A stretch of 64,000 bases of DNA from DASRFA01 sp035651755 (GCA_035651755.1 DASRFA010000056.1:62001-126000); one strand, 5' to 3'. Positions 51,985-61,072 are shown, numbered from the stretch's first letter. Made by a program: numbers and translations. Notes: generated by a model from the sequence alone, not told the origin.

Positions 51985-53364
51985 ATGATGCATCCGGATT
52001 CGCCCGAGACGGAGCAGGAGCGCGATCCCGCCGCCGGCGGCGGGGAGCGACGTCCGTCGCACGCGGCGGAGGCCGCCCGGCGCATCCCCGGCTGGGACGA
52101 GCTCGCCTCGCCCGAGCGCGCGACGGCGATCCTCGCGCTCCCACGGCGCGACGCCGACGACGTGTTCCTCGGCCTCTCGAGCCGCGACCAGGCGGAGATC
52201 CTGCGCGAGCTGCCGCGCGAGGACCGCCGATCGTGGCTCCGGCTCCTCGCCCCCGACGACGCCGCCGACGTCATCCAGGAGATCGACCCGGAGGAGCACC
52301 GAGCGATGCTCGACCTGCTCGACGCCCCGACCCGGCGCGAGGTCGAGGGCCTTCTCCGCTATGCGGAGGACCAGGCGGGCGGCCTCATGAACTCGCGCTA
52401 CGCGCGCCTTCGCCCGGCGATGACGGTCGCCGAGGCGATCAGCTACCTGCGCCGCTACGCGCGCGAGCACCGCGACGCGATCTACTACGCGTTCGTGCTC
52501 GACTCGGACGGGCGCCTCCTCGGCGTCGTGTCCTTCCGCGACCTCTTCGCCGCCGAGCCCGGCCAGACGGTCACCGACATCATGCGCCGCGAGCTCGTCA
52601 CGCTCTCCGAGCACGAGGACCAGGAGGTCGTGAGCCGGATGTTCGCGACCCACCGCTTCCTCGCTCTGCCCGTCGTCGACGGCGAGGGGCGCATGCAGGG
52701 CATCGTCACGATCGACGACATCGTCGACGTCGTCCAGGAGGAGGCGACCGAGGACATCCAGAAGATCGGCGGCACCGAAGCGCTGGACGCTCCGTATCTG
52801 TCGATCGGGTTCTTCAGCATGACGCGCAAGCGCGCGGGATGGCTGTCCGCCCTCTTCGTCGGCGAGATGCTGACGGCGACCGCGATGGGCTACTTCGAGG
52901 CCGAGATCGCGCGCGCGGTCGTGCTCGCGCTCTTCGTCCCGCTCATCATCTCGAGCGGCGGCAACTCCGGCTCGCAGGCGACGACGCTCGTCATCCGCGC
53001 GATGGCGCTCGGCGAGGTACGCCTGCGCGACTGGTGGCGCGTGATCCGGCGCGAGCTGGCGTCGGGCGTCGCGCTCGGGAGCATCCTCGCCACGATCGGG
53101 CTCGCGCGCATCCTGATCTGGCAGGCGCTCTTCCACGTCTACGGCGATCACGCGGTGCTGATCGCGGCGACGGTCGCTCTGTCGCTCGTCGGCGTCGTGA
53201 CGTTCGGAACGCTGGCCGGGTCGATGCTTCCGTTCGTGCTGCGCCGGCTCGGGCTCGACCCGGCGAGCGCGTCGGCGCCGTTCGTCGCGACGCTCGTCGA
53301 CGTAACGGGGCTCGTGATCTACTTCTCCGTCGCCGCGCTCATCCTCCACGGTACGCTGTTGTAA
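51985..53364 (+). CDS. mgtE: Magnesium transporter MgtE
   Basis: The 459-residue Mg2+ channel has a cytosolic MgtE N-domain of helical repeats (RATAILALPRRDADDVFLGL; LAPDDAADVIQEI), two CBS domains (MTVAEAISYLRRY and FVLDSDGRLLGVVSFRDLF; then VTDIMRRELVTL and LPVVDGEGRMQGIVTIDDIV), a connecting helix and five transmembrane helices. The channel segment contains LIISSGGNSGSQATTLVIRAMA, and PFVATLVDVTGLVIYF lies in the last helix, whose Asp is the family's pore Mg2+ ligand. Two ATGs at 51985 and 51988 follow a GAGAAGGG site. The 176 bases upstream show no Mg2+ riboswitch that I can recognise. A bidirectional hairpin follows the stop. Confidence 0.95.
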   Translation: MMHPDSPETEQERDPAAGGGERRPSHAAEAARRIPGWDELASPERATAILALPRRDADDVFLGLSSRDQAEILRELPREDRRSWLRLLAPDDAADVIQEIDPEEHRAMLDLLDAPTRREVEGLLRYAEDQAGGLMNSRYARLRPAMTVAEAISYLRRYAREHRDAIYYAFVLDSDGRLLGVVSFRDLFAAEPGQTVTDIMRRELVTLSEHEDQEVVSRMFATHRFLALPVVDGEGRMQGIVTIDDIVDVVQEEATEDIQKIGGTEALDAPYLSIGFFSMTRKRAGWLSALFVGEMLTATAMGYFEAEIARAVVLALFVPLIISSGGNSGSQATTLVIRAMALGEVRLRDWWRVIRRELASGVALGSILATIGLARILIWQALFHVYGDHAVLIAATVALSLVGVVTFGTLAGSMLPFVLRRLGLDPASASAPFVATLVDVTGLVIYFSVAALILHGTLL

Positions 53365-53385
53365 CGAGGGGATCTTTCCCCTCGT
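53364..53385. terminator. Perfect hairpin between convergent mgtE and DUF899 genes
   Basis: ACGAGGGGA and TCCCCTCGT form a perfect nine-base stem with a four-base TCTT loop, beginning at the last base of the mgtE stop codon and ending eight bases before the DUF899 stop. The position between two convergent genes suits a shared bidirectional terminator. Neither side has a long T tract, so it may act as a 3' stabiliser or need Rho. Confidence 0.6.
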
Positions 53386-53393
53386 GAAACAAA

Positions 53394-54152
53394 TCAGCGC
53401 TTGCCGTACTCGTCGTGGCGGCGCCACCAGACGCCCTGCTCGTTCCGGCCTCTCGGCGCGCGGTCGAGCCACTGGTACATGCCCCAGAGGCCGTCGAGCC
53501 CGCGCGCGTAGGTCGAGTACGCGTGGTGGACGACGCCGTCCTCGAGAGCGAACGCGCTCATGCCCGGCCTCTCGCGCGTGTACGTGGCCGGGTCGGTTCC
53601 GGACATCGCCGAGAACGTCTTCGAGCCGTCGCCGCCGCCTTGCCACGCCGGCTCGCGCCGGTAGTTGTATTCGATCCCGCCGTCGCGATGCTGCTGGTCC
53701 TCGGTGAACCGGACGCTGAAGTCGGCGTTGAAGTCGCTGTCGAACGACGACGCCCAGGGAAACGTCCAGCCCATCCGCCGCTTGTACGCCTGCAGCTTGG
53801 CGAGCGGCGCCCGCGACACCGCCGAAAGCGTGACGTCGTGGTTGGCGAGGTGCACGAAGAACCCGTTGAAGCCGTCCGCGATCGCGGAGCAGGACGGGCA
53901 GCCGGCGGTGTAATCCGGCCCGAACATGAAGTGATAGATCAGCAGCTGCGATCGCCCTCGGAAGAGGTCCGCCAGCGACGCGCTCCCCTCGTCGGTCTCG
54001 AAGCGATACTCCTTGTCGATCCGGACCCACGGCAATTCCTGCCGCCGCCGCGCCAGCTCGTCGCTGCGCCGCGTGAGCTCCTTCTCCGCCTGCAGCAGCT
54101 CGAGCCGCGCCGCGAGCCATTCTTCACGCGTTCCGGTCCTGTGCTTCGCCAT
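53394..54152 (-). CDS. DUF899 family thioredoxin-like protein
   Basis: The 252-residue protein belongs to the DUF899 group, a thioredoxin-fold family. Typical features are the N-terminal helix EEWLAARLELLQAEKELTRR, the LPWVRIDKEYRFETDEG strand, the region QLLIYHFMFGPDYTAGCPSCS with a CxxC pair, the tail-region FALEDGVVHHAYSTYARG and YQWLDRAPRGRNE. The CPSC pair sits where thioredoxins keep their redox site. The function of the family is not established; a redox or binding role is plausible. The start at 54152 follows GGAGCGAGG. It is convergent with mgtE. Confidence 0.88.
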   Translation of the reverse strand: MAKHRTGTREEWLAARLELLQAEKELTRRSDELARRRQELPWVRIDKEYRFETDEGSASLADLFRGRSQLLIYHFMFGPDYTAGCPSCSAIADGFNGFFVHLANHDVTLSAVSRAPLAKLQAYKRRMGWTFPWASSFDSDFNADFSVRFTEDQQHRDGGIEYNYRREPAWQGGGDGSKTFSAMSGTDPATYTRERPGMSAFALEDGVVHHAYSTYARGLDGLWGMYQWLDRAPRGRNEQGVWWRRHDEYGKR

Positions 54153-54271
54153 CGCACCTCGCTCCTTCCGGACTTCCCTCGCCCTGGAGTCGATCCTAGC
54201 GCGGGATGTCGAACCGGGTGAGTGACAAGTGTGGCGCGATTGGTCTCGGTACGAGCCGCGGCGAGCTCGGC

Positions 54272-55960
54272 TCACGTCTCGCGGAGGCCGTACTCCTTCA
54301 TCTTCTTCTGGAGCGCGACGCGAGACAGGCCGAGCGCCTGCGCTGCGCGGGTCACGTTGCCGCCCATCGAGCGGAGCGCGTCGCGGATGTAGTGGGCTTC
54401 CCACGAAGCGCGCGCCGCCCGCAGGTCGCCCGGTCGCGCGGGCGCGCCGGACGGCGGTTCGGGTAGCGACGCACCGATGCTCGCGGCCGCGGGCGGGGAC
54501 GCGCCGTCGCTCGCGAGCGCGCTCGGCGCCGCACCGCCCAGCGTCGGCGGGCCGCCGCCCGGCGCCGACGCAGGTGTCACCGACTGGGCCGCGTCGCGCA
54601 CGCGCTGCGAGAGGTGCTCGGGCCCGATCGCCTCGCCCGGTCGCGCGAGCGCGGTCGCGCGCTCGAGCTCGTTCTGCAGCTCGCGGACGTTCCCGGGCCA
54701 CGAGTATGCGGCGAGAAGGGCGACCGCGTCACGCCGGATGCCGTCGATCTTCCGACCGTACTGCGCCGCGATCTTGTCGAGCATGCGCGCCGCGATCGGC
54801 GCGATGTCGTCGCCGCGCTCGCGGAGCGGCGGGACGCGAATCGGGAAGGCGGCGAGCCGGTAGTAGAGGTCCTGGCGGAAGCGGCCGGACGCGACTTCCG
54901 CGGCGAGATCGCGGTTCGTCGCCGACACGACGCGCACGTCCACCTTCCGCGGCCGGTTGTCGCCGACCGGGACGACCTCGCCCTCCTGCAGCACGCGCAG
55001 GAGCTTCGCCTGCATGACGGCGGGCATCTCGCCGACCTCGTCGAGGAAGATCGTCCCGCCTTTCGCCGCCTCGAACAGGCCGACGCGGTCCGAGAGCGCG
55101 CCGGTGAACGAGCCGCGGCGATGCCCGAAGAGCTCGCTCTCGAGCAGCGACTCCGGCAGCGCGGCGCAGTTGACCGCGATGAACGGAGCTTCGGCGCGCG
55201 CGCTGCCGCGATGCAGAGCGCGCGCGATGAGCTCCTTGCCGGTGCCGGTCTCTCCCTCGATCAGCACGGTGATCGGCGTCGCGGCGGCGCTCTCCATGAG
55301 CCGGAACACCTCGCCCATCGCGTCGCTGGTGCCGACGATCTCCGCGAAGCGATCGCTGCGCGCGAGGTCGCGCCGGAGGACGCCGACCTCGGCGCGCAGG
55401 CGCTCCTCGGAGGCGCGGACGGTGGCGTAGAGGCGCGCGTTCTCGAGCGCGATCGCGACGCTGCCGGCGAGCGCCTCGAGGAACGAGAGGTCGTCCTCGG
55501 TGAACCGCCCGTCGCGGAGCGGATTGATCACCTGCAGGACGCCGATCGGCCCCTCCTTCCCCGCGAGCGGTACGGTCAGGATGGCGCGCGTCTGGGTACC
55601 CGTCCGCTTGTCGACGTCGCGGTAGAGGCGCGGATCGTTCTGGGCGTCGTTCACGAGGATGGCGCGTCCCGAGCGCAGCGCCTCGCCCGCGAACCCGCGA
55701 TCCGCGGGAAAGCGGATGTCCGCGAGCTGCTCGGTCACCGCCGCGTCCCGCGACACGACGTACGGGAAGTACAGCTCGTCGGTCGTCGGATCGTGCAGCA
55801 GCACGGAGGTGCCCTCCGCCTCGAACACCTCCCGGCACTTGTCGATCACCAGCGCGATCAGCTCGTCGAGATCGATGTGGGCGGCGAACGCCGTCCCGAG
55901 CTCGTACAGCAGTCGGAGCCGCCGCCGATCCTCCACCGTCATCGGCGCGCCGTTGGGCAT
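54272..55960 (-). CDS. GAF-domain sigma-54-dependent transcriptional activator
   Basis: The 562-residue activator has an N-terminal GAF sensory domain (residues ~15-180: DKCREVFEAEGTSVLL, ADRGFAGEALRSGRAILVND, GVLQVINPL) and a central AAA+ domain with Walker A EGETGTGKEL and Walker B IFLDEVGE. The sigma-54 contact loop reads GSFTGA rather than GAFTGA. A low-complexity Pro/Ala/Ser linker of about 60 residues separates this from the C-terminal Fis-like helix-turn-helix (NVTRAAQALGLSRVALQKKM). It resembles NorR/FhlA-like one-component activators. It is divergent from plsC (121-base gap). Signal and targets unknown. Confidence 0.92.
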   Translation of the reverse strand: MPNGAPMTVEDRRRLRLLYELGTAFAAHIDLDELIALVIDKCREVFEAEGTSVLLHDPTTDELYFPYVVSRDAAVTEQLADIRFPADRGFAGEALRSGRAILVNDAQNDPRLYRDVDKRTGTQTRAILTVPLAGKEGPIGVLQVINPLRDGRFTEDDLSFLEALAGSVAIALENARLYATVRASEERLRAEVGVLRRDLARSDRFAEIVGTSDAMGEVFRLMESAAATPITVLIEGETGTGKELIARALHRGSARAEAPFIAVNCAALPESLLESELFGHRRGSFTGALSDRVGLFEAAKGGTIFLDEVGEMPAVMQAKLLRVLQEGEVVPVGDNRPRKVDVRVVSATNRDLAAEVASGRFRQDLYYRLAAFPIRVPPLRERGDDIAPIAARMLDKIAAQYGRKIDGIRRDAVALLAAYSWPGNVRELQNELERATALARPGEAIGPEHLSQRVRDAAQSVTPASAPGGGPPTLGGAAPSALASDGASPPAAASIGASLPEPPSGAPARPGDLRAARASWEAHYIRDALRSMGGNVTRAAQALGLSRVALQKKMKEYGLRET

Positions 55961-56081
55961 CGATCGTGGACCTCTGCGGGCGGCTTATCGGAGCCGTTCA
56001 ACCCGGGCAATCGATTCCAAGACGCCCCCGTGCGGTGCTCCGGTCTCCGCCGCGGCGAAGCGGGCTTGCGGGCACTCTGGA

Positions 56082-56996
56082 ATGTGCATCTCCGGTGTGC
56101 GAATCCTGGGCGTGTTGCGCACGGTGCGGGATTGGGCCTGCAGCGTCGTCTTCGTCGTCGTCTTCGGGCTGTCGATGGTCGTCTGGGACGTCGCGTTGCG
56201 CTGCGCCGGCCTGTTCGGCAAGCGGCCCGAAACCTACGTCGCCGGTGCGCTCCAGTGGTGGCTGCTGAAGCTCCTCGCGGCTTGCGGCATCGGCTTCGAG
56301 CTCGAGCGCTCCCCGCGCATCGAGCGCGGCCGGTCCTACATCGTCGTGTCGAACCACCAGAGCATGTTCGACATGCCGATCCACGGCTCGATCTTCTTCT
56401 GGAACTTCCCGAAGTACATCGCGAAGGTCGAGCTCTCGCGCTGGATCCCGTCGGTGTCGTTCCACCTGCGCCACGGAGGTCACGCGATCATCGACCGGCG
56501 CGACCGGACGAGCGCCGTCAAGGCGATCGAGAAGCTCGCGCGCGAGGTCGTCGACGAGGGCTTCACCGCGGTCATCTTTCCCGAGGGGACCCGCGGCAAG
56601 GCCGGCCTGCTCCGCCGCTTCAAGCCGGCGGGAACCGTGGCGCTCCTGAAGCAGGCGCCCGACGCGCAGGTCGTGCCGGTCTGCATCGACGAGTCGTGGC
56701 GCCTGATGGCGCGCGGGATGCTGCCGATCCCGGTCGGAACCACGTTGAAGGCGTGGGTCGGAGACCCGATCCCGCGGAGCGCCGACGAGGACCCGTACGC
56801 GATCGTCGCCGACTGCGAGGCGCAGATCCAGCGCGCGATGGCGCGCATGCGCGGCACGACCGTCGACGGGGTGCTGATGCCCGACGAGGCCCCGGCCTCG
56901 AACGGCGACGGCACCGCGCACGCCGCGCCGCACGAGGTCGGAGCGGCGCCCTCGTCGCCGCCGCCCGCAGCGACGATCCGCTCGCAAGCGCCCTGA
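56082..56996 (+). CDS. plsC: 1-acyl-sn-glycerol-3-phosphate acyltransferase
   Basis: The 304-residue membrane-bound acyltransferase converts lysophosphatidic acid to phosphatidic acid in phospholipid synthesis. It has an N-terminal hydrophobic segment (SVVFVVVFGLSMVVWDVAL), the catalytic NHxxxxD box as SNHQSMFD, the substrate-binding FPEGTRGKAG box, and the later VPVCID strand. The C-terminal ~50 residues are a low-complexity Ala/Pro/Ser tail beyond the usual end. The start at ATG 56082 lacks a strong ribosome-binding site; a GTG at 56094 is the alternative. It lies alone between a divergent activator and a convergent metF. Substrate chain preference unknown. Confidence 0.9.
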   Translation: MCISGVRILGVLRTVRDWACSVVFVVVFGLSMVVWDVALRCAGLFGKRPETYVAGALQWWLLKLLAACGIGFELERSPRIERGRSYIVVSNHQSMFDMPIHGSIFFWNFPKYIAKVELSRWIPSVSFHLRHGGHAIIDRRDRTSAVKAIEKLAREVVDEGFTAVIFPEGTRGKAGLLRRFKPAGTVALLKQAPDAQVVPVCIDESWRLMARGMLPIPVGTTLKAWVGDPIPRSADEDPYAIVADCEAQIQRAMARMRGTTVDGVLMPDEAPASNGDGTAHAAPHEVGAAPSSPPPAATIRSQAP

Positions 56997-57056
56997 GCCG
57001 GCCCGCGCGTTCCGCGAGCCCGGCGGCCGCGTTGGGGCGCGGCCAAAGCCGCTGCG

Positions 57057-57920
57057 TCAGCCGCGGAGCGTCGCGAGGATCAGGCGCGTCGCGGGGCTCT
57101 TGTTGAGCGTATAGAAGTGGATGCCGGGGGCGCCGCGGGCGAGGAGGTCGCGGCACTGGGCCATCGCGTGCTCGACGCCCGCCGCCAGCACGCGCGAGGG
57201 GTCGCCGTCGGCCGCGTCGAGGTCGGCCATGAGCGAGTCCGGGATGCGCGCACCGCACATCGCGCTCATGCGCTTCGCGCCGCCGACGTCCACGACCGGC
57301 ATGATGCCCGGCAGGATCGGGACGGTGATGCCGGCAGCGCGCGCGCGCTCCACGAACGCGAAGTAGTCGCGGTTGTCGAAAAAGAGCTGCGTGATGAGGA
57401 AGTTCACCCCGGCGCGGACCTTCGTGACGAGGTGCTGGAGATCGGTCGCGGCGTCCGGTGCGTCGGGATGGACCTCGGGATAGCACGCGCCCGCGAGGCA
57501 GAAGCCGGCCCAGCGCGACCGGATGAACGCGACCAGGTCCGATGCGTGCGCGAACCCTCCGGCGACCGGGCGGAACACCTCGCCGCGCGGCGGGTCCCCG
57601 CGCAGCGGGAGGACGTTGTCGATGCGCGCCGCCACGAGCTGGTCGAGGATGGCGGCGATCTCGTCCCCGGTGTGCCCGGTGCAGCTCAAATGAGCCATCG
57701 GGTTCAGCCCGACGTCGTTCTTGATCTGCGAGACGAGCTCGAGGACCTGGCCGCGGTTCGAGCCCATCGCGCCGTACGTGACGGAAACGAAGTCGGGCGA
57801 CAGCTTCTTCAGGTCGTCGAGCGCCCGGAGGAGCTGCTCGGTGGCCGCCGGGGTCTTGGGAGGGAAGAACTCGAAGGAGAAGACCGGGCGGCGGGCGGCG
57901 AGGATCTCATCGATGCGCAC
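57057..57920 (-). CDS. metF: Methylenetetrahydrofolate reductase
   Basis: The 287-residue flavoprotein reduces 5,10-methylene-THF to 5-methyl-THF for methionine synthesis. Family segments are intact: FSFEFFPPKTP (the first acidic motif contains the catalytic Glu), VTYGAMGSNRGQ, AHLSCTGHT, NVLPLRGDPP, FLITQLFFDNRDYFAFVERA and LPGIMPV. The GTG at 57920 gives the family's usual length and N-terminus (VRIDEILAARRPVFSFEFFP); in-frame sequence upstream has no homology features. It is convergent with plsC and divergent from the DUF2939-like gene. No other methionine gene is adjacent. Confidence 0.95.
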   Translation of the reverse strand: MRIDEILAARRPVFSFEFFPPKTPAATEQLLRALDDLKKLSPDFVSVTYGAMGSNRGQVLELVSQIKNDVGLNPMAHLSCTGHTGDEIAAILDQLVAARIDNVLPLRGDPPRGEVFRPVAGGFAHASDLVAFIRSRWAGFCLAGACYPEVHPDAPDAATDLQHLVTKVRAGVNFLITQLFFDNRDYFAFVERARAAGITVPILPGIMPVVDVGGAKRMSAMCGARIPDSLMADLDAADGDPSRVLAAGVEHAMAQCRDLLARGAPGIHFYTLNKSPATRLILATLRG

Positions 57921-58079
57921 CGCGCGAGCATACGGAACCCGGCTCGTCCGGCGCAACGAACGAGTGGCATCGGCCGAACGCGCCGTCGCGACGCGTGTGG
58001 ACGAGGCCTGCCATCGGGCCCGCGACGGCGAGCGCCCGGGCCCTCGCCAGCCAGCGTCGACTCGTGCGACGATCGGGGA

Positions 58080-58637
58080 ATGCGGCGCGGCTTCGTCCCG
58101 GGGCTGGTGATCGGCGCCGCGGTCGCGCTCGCGGTCGGCTTCTGCGCCGCGGTGCTTCCCGCGACGCCGACCTGGACGCTCTGGCGCATCAAGCGCGCGC
58201 TCGACCACAACGACACCGCCGAGCTCCAGCAGCTCGTCGACGTGCCGCGCGCCGCCGCGCGCGCGCTCACCGAGCTCGCGACCGGATCCAAGGACCCGGT
58301 CGGCGAGCCGCTCGACTATCGCGAGCTCGGCGCGGCGCTCCTCGGCGGCGGAAAGGTCTACACCGTCTTCAACGACCCGGAACGGCCGCTCCGTCTCACG
58401 GCGGGCGATTTCGTCGCGGCCTGGTGGAACATGCGGCGCGAAGGCGACGAGGTGTTCCTCACGATCGACGTCGACGGGCGACCCGTGTCACTCGTCTTCG
58501 GCCGGACCCCGTCCGGCGAGTGGCGGGTCGTCGGCTTGACGCCGCTCTCCGCTCTGGTGCGCGTCAAGCGGGCGCCGCCGCCCGAACGTCGCTCGCCCGC
58601 TACTCGGCGGGATGGAGGTTCTCCGTCACGAGGGTGA
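58080..58637 (+). CDS. Small membrane-anchored protein (DUF2939-like)
   Basis: The 185-residue protein starts MRRGFVPGLVIGAAVALAVG, a single N-terminal hydrophobic anchor. It continues with a TPTWTLWRIKRALDHNDTAEL segment resembling DUF2939-type proteins (small exported proteins that begin with a Y-x-A/L-x-R-I-x-x-A-L-x-x-x-D pattern). The rest is an alpha/beta domain ending in VSLVFGRTPSGEWRVVGL. GGGG precedes the ATG. The 3' end overlaps the convergent cupin gene by 38 bases, so the Arg-rich C-terminal tail may be poorly conserved. Function unknown. Confidence 0.7.
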   Translation: MRRGFVPGLVIGAAVALAVGFCAAVLPATPTWTLWRIKRALDHNDTAELQQLVDVPRAAARALTELATGSKDPVGEPLDYRELGAALLGGGKVYTVFNDPERPLRLTAGDFVAAWWNMRREGDEVFLTIDVDGRPVSLVFGRTPSGEWRVVGLTPLSALVRVKRAPPPERRSPATRRDGGSPSRG

Positions 58638-58995
58638 GGACGAATGCGCACGGCTCCTTCGCCTCGAGCCGGTGCGACACCCCGGCGTGAAGCGCCACCA
58701 GCTGACCCGCGGACAGCGTCTCGCTGCGCGACTCCGCGCTCACGACCAGACGACCCTGCACGACCTGGATCGTCATCGAGGCTTCCGCCGGCTGCCAGGG
58801 CACCTCGGCTCCGGTGTGCATCGCGACCAGGACGACGCGCAGCTCGGGCGACTTGAGCAGCGTCATGGCGTTTCGGCTGCCGGTCTCCCACGTGCGCTCG
58901 GACTGCAGCTGGCGGATGACGGCCGGCAGGTCGAACACCATGAGCGGCGCATCGAGCGGTCGCTCGTGCGCGTCCGGGGAACGTTCCATGGCCAT
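58600..58995 (-). CDS. Cupin domain protein
   Basis: The 131-residue protein is a small single-domain cupin: LRVVLVAMHTGAEVPWQPAE (strand pair 1), MTIQVVQGRLVVSAESRSETLSAG and LVALHAGVSHRLEAKEPCAF (strand pair 2). The classical metal-binding His/Glu set is incomplete (only the second-motif His pair is obvious), so it may bind no metal. AGGAGG eight bases before the ATG at 58995 fixes the start. It is probably cotranscribed with nothing else; the acyl-CoA dehydrogenase ends downstream of its start, 145 bases away on the same strand. Function unknown. Confidence 0.75.
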   Translation of the reverse strand: MAMERSPDAHERPLDAPLMVFDLPAVIRQLQSERTWETGSRNAMTLLKSPELRVVLVAMHTGAEVPWQPAEASMTIQVVQGRLVVSAESRSETLSAGQLVALHAGVSHRLEAKEPCAFVLTLVTENLHPAE

Positions 58996-59139
58996 CGGCG
59001 ACGCCTCCTGTCGGTTCGAAGCGCTCGCGCTGCGAGCTGCGACCGGTCCGCAGCCGCACCCGCACGGCGCGCGATGCGATCGCTGACGCAAGTCTGCCGA
59101 GATCGCGCTCGGCGCGAAAGGGCCCCTGGAACGACGCTC

Positions 59140-60276
59140 CTAGCGGCGCGGGAGGCCAAGCACCCGCTGCGCGACGATGTTGCGCTGGATCTCGCTCGTC
59201 CCGCCGGCGATCGTCATCGAGCGATCGCCGAGGTACTGCCGGGCCCAGCGCCCGCGGAAGGGCGCGTGCTCGTCGTCGATGAGCGTCCCGTACGCGCCGA
59301 GGAGCGACATGCCGGTCTCGGAGAACTCCTGCACGAGCGTCGTGCCCATGAGCTTCATCGCCGCCGACAGATGCGGGTTCATGCGGTGGCGGAGCTGGTC
59401 GGTGAGCGAGCGGAAGCCCGCGTAGCGCATGATGGTCGCCTTGGTCGCGAGGTCGGCGATCTTTTGTCGGACTTCGGGATCCGCCGCCTTGCCGCAGTCG
59501 CGCGCGGTGGCGATGAGCCATTCGAGCGTGTGGTCGGCGCGGATGCCGCCCGCGATCCCGGAGCGCTCGTTCACGAGCGCGCTCGACACGACCTCCCAGC
59601 CCTGCCCTTCGGCTCCGAGCCGGTTCGTGACCGGCACGCGCACGTCGGTCATGAAGACCTCGTTGAACTCGGCGCCGCCGTCGATCTGCCGGATCGGCTT
59701 GATCGTCACGCCCGGGCTCTTGAGATCCATCAGCAGGACGGACAGCCCGGCCCACTTCGGCCCCTCGGTCGAGGTGCGGACGAGGACGAAGTACCAGTCG
59801 GAGATGTGGGCCAAGGTCGTCCACACCTTCTGGCCGTTGACGACGTAGAAATCGCCGTCGCGCACCGCGCGCGTCTTCGCGGCCGCCATGTCCGAGCCCG
59901 AAGACGGCTCCGAGTATCCGGTCGCCCAGATCTCCTCGCAGTCGAGGATCTTCGGGATGAAGCGGCGCTTCTGCTCCTCGGTCCCGTACTTCATGATCGC
60001 CGGGCCGACCCACCAGATCGCCATTTGGTTGACGGGCTGGGGCGCGCGCGCCCGCGCCATCTCCTCGTTCAGGATCGCCTGCTCCATCTCGGAGAGCCCG
60101 GCGCCGCCGTATTCCTTCGGCCACGCCGCGCCCAGGAGCCCCGCCTCGTTCAGCTTGCGCTGCCAGGCGCGCATCGCGTCGAGCGTCCGCGGCGCTTCCT
60201 TCGGCACGTTGGCGTCGAGCCACGTGCGAACGCGGGCGCGGAAGGCCTCCTCCTCGGGAGCGTAGGACAGGTCCAT
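59140..60276 (-). CDS. Acyl-CoA dehydrogenase (LCAD/IVD-type catalytic base)
   Basis: The 378-residue FAD enzyme has an N-terminal helical domain (MDLSYAPEEEAFRARVRTWL), the substrate/FAD beta domain (GYSEPSSGSDMAA, NGQKVWTTLAHISDWYFVLV) and the C-terminal domain ending GGTSEIQRNIVAQRVLGLPRR. At the place of the usual catalytic Glu of MCAD (EGT) it has Gly358. A Glu is instead available at Glu237 (NERSG), the position used by long-chain and isovaleryl-CoA dehydrogenases. It introduces the alpha-beta double bond in an acyl-CoA. The ATG at 60276 follows AAGGAGAG. This group is frequent in fatty-acid, branched-chain and sterol side-chain degradation. No partner subunit or electron-transfer flavoprotein is next to it. 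Confidence 0.9.
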   Translation of the reverse strand: MDLSYAPEEEAFRARVRTWLDANVPKEAPRTLDAMRAWQRKLNEAGLLGAAWPKEYGGAGLSEMEQAILNEEMARARAPQPVNQMAIWWVGPAIMKYGTEEQKRRFIPKILDCEEIWATGYSEPSSGSDMAAAKTRAVRDGDFYVVNGQKVWTTLAHISDWYFVLVRTSTEGPKWAGLSVLLMDLKSPGVTIKPIRQIDGGAEFNEVFMTDVRVPVTNRLGAEGQGWEVVSSALVNERSGIAGGIRADHTLEWLIATARDCGKAADPEVRQKIADLATKATIMRYAGFRSLTDQLRHRMNPHLSAAMKLMGTTLVQEFSETGMSLLGAYGTLIDDEHAPFRGRWARQYLGDRSMTIAGGTSEIQRNIVAQRVLGLPRR

Positions 60277-60460
60277 CGATCTCTCCTTGCGCCGGCGCGG
60301 TCCTGCCGGCGAGCGGTCGGAACGCAGCGACTCTAGCCGCGCGCGAGGGGGTCGGAAAGAGGCGCTTCCGGAGCGCCAGCCTGAACGCGTCATGCGCCAC
60401 CGCACATGATGTTCTGCGTCCGGCTCGCGCTCGAAGGCGCGATCCTCGAACGTCGGGCGC

Positions 60461-61072
60461 ATGGATCAGCGTGCTATCCTGCCGCCTGTGAAGCCCGCTC
60501 GACGGCCGGCCACGTACGAGGACCTGCTCGCGGTTCCCGACAACCTGGTGGCGGAAATCGTCGATGGAGAGCTCTTCACGTCGCCGCGGCCGGCCGCGCC
60601 GCACGCCATCGCCGCCGCGGCACTGGGTGGCGACGTTCTCGGCCCGTTCAACGGACCACCTGGACACGCTCGGGGACCCGGTGGCTGGTGGATCCTGATG
60701 GAGCCTGAGCTGCACTTCGGTCCGGACGTCGTCGTCCCCGATTTCGCGGGCTGGCGCCGGGAGCGGTTGCCGCGGATCGAGGATGTTCCGTACTTCACGC
60801 TCGCGCCCGACTGGGTGTGCGAGGTGGCGTCTCCGTCCACCGCGGCGCTCGACCGGGGTCGCAAGATGGGGGTCTACGCGCGCGCCAGCGTACCTAACCT
60901 CTGGCTCGTCGATCCGCTGGCACGAACCGTCGAGGTCTACCGCCTCACCGAGCACCACGGGCGGCCCGCTTGGCTCCTCGCCGTCACCCACGTCGGAGGC
61001 GAGACCGTCCGCATCGAGCCCTTCGACGCGATCGAGCTCGAGCTGGCGCGCTGGTGGCTCGAAGCGACTTGA
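60461..61072 (+). CDS. Uma2 family restriction-fold endonuclease (DUF820)
   Basis: The 203-residue protein belongs to the Uma2/DUF820 group with a PD-(D/E)xK nuclease fold. The visible active-site set is Asp94 (VVVPDFAGW), Glu121 (WVCEVASPST) and Lys135 (DRGRKMGVYA), in the family's usual spacing, plus the N-terminal YEDLLAVPDNLVAEIVDGEL. These genes are often present in many stand-alone copies, and their role is not settled; mobile-element-like or repair roles have been suggested. It stands alone on the plus strand between two minus-strand genes. The ATG at 60461 lies before the first motif. Confidence 0.88.
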   Translation: MDQRAILPPVKPARRPATYEDLLAVPDNLVAEIVDGELFTSPRPAAPHAIAAAALGGDVLGPFNGPPGHARGPGGWWILMEPELHFGPDVVVPDFAGWRRERLPRIEDVPYFTLAPDWVCEVASPSTAALDRGRKMGVYARASVPNLWLVDPLARTVEVYRLTEHHGRPAWLLAVTHVGGETVRIEPFDAIELELARWWLEAT

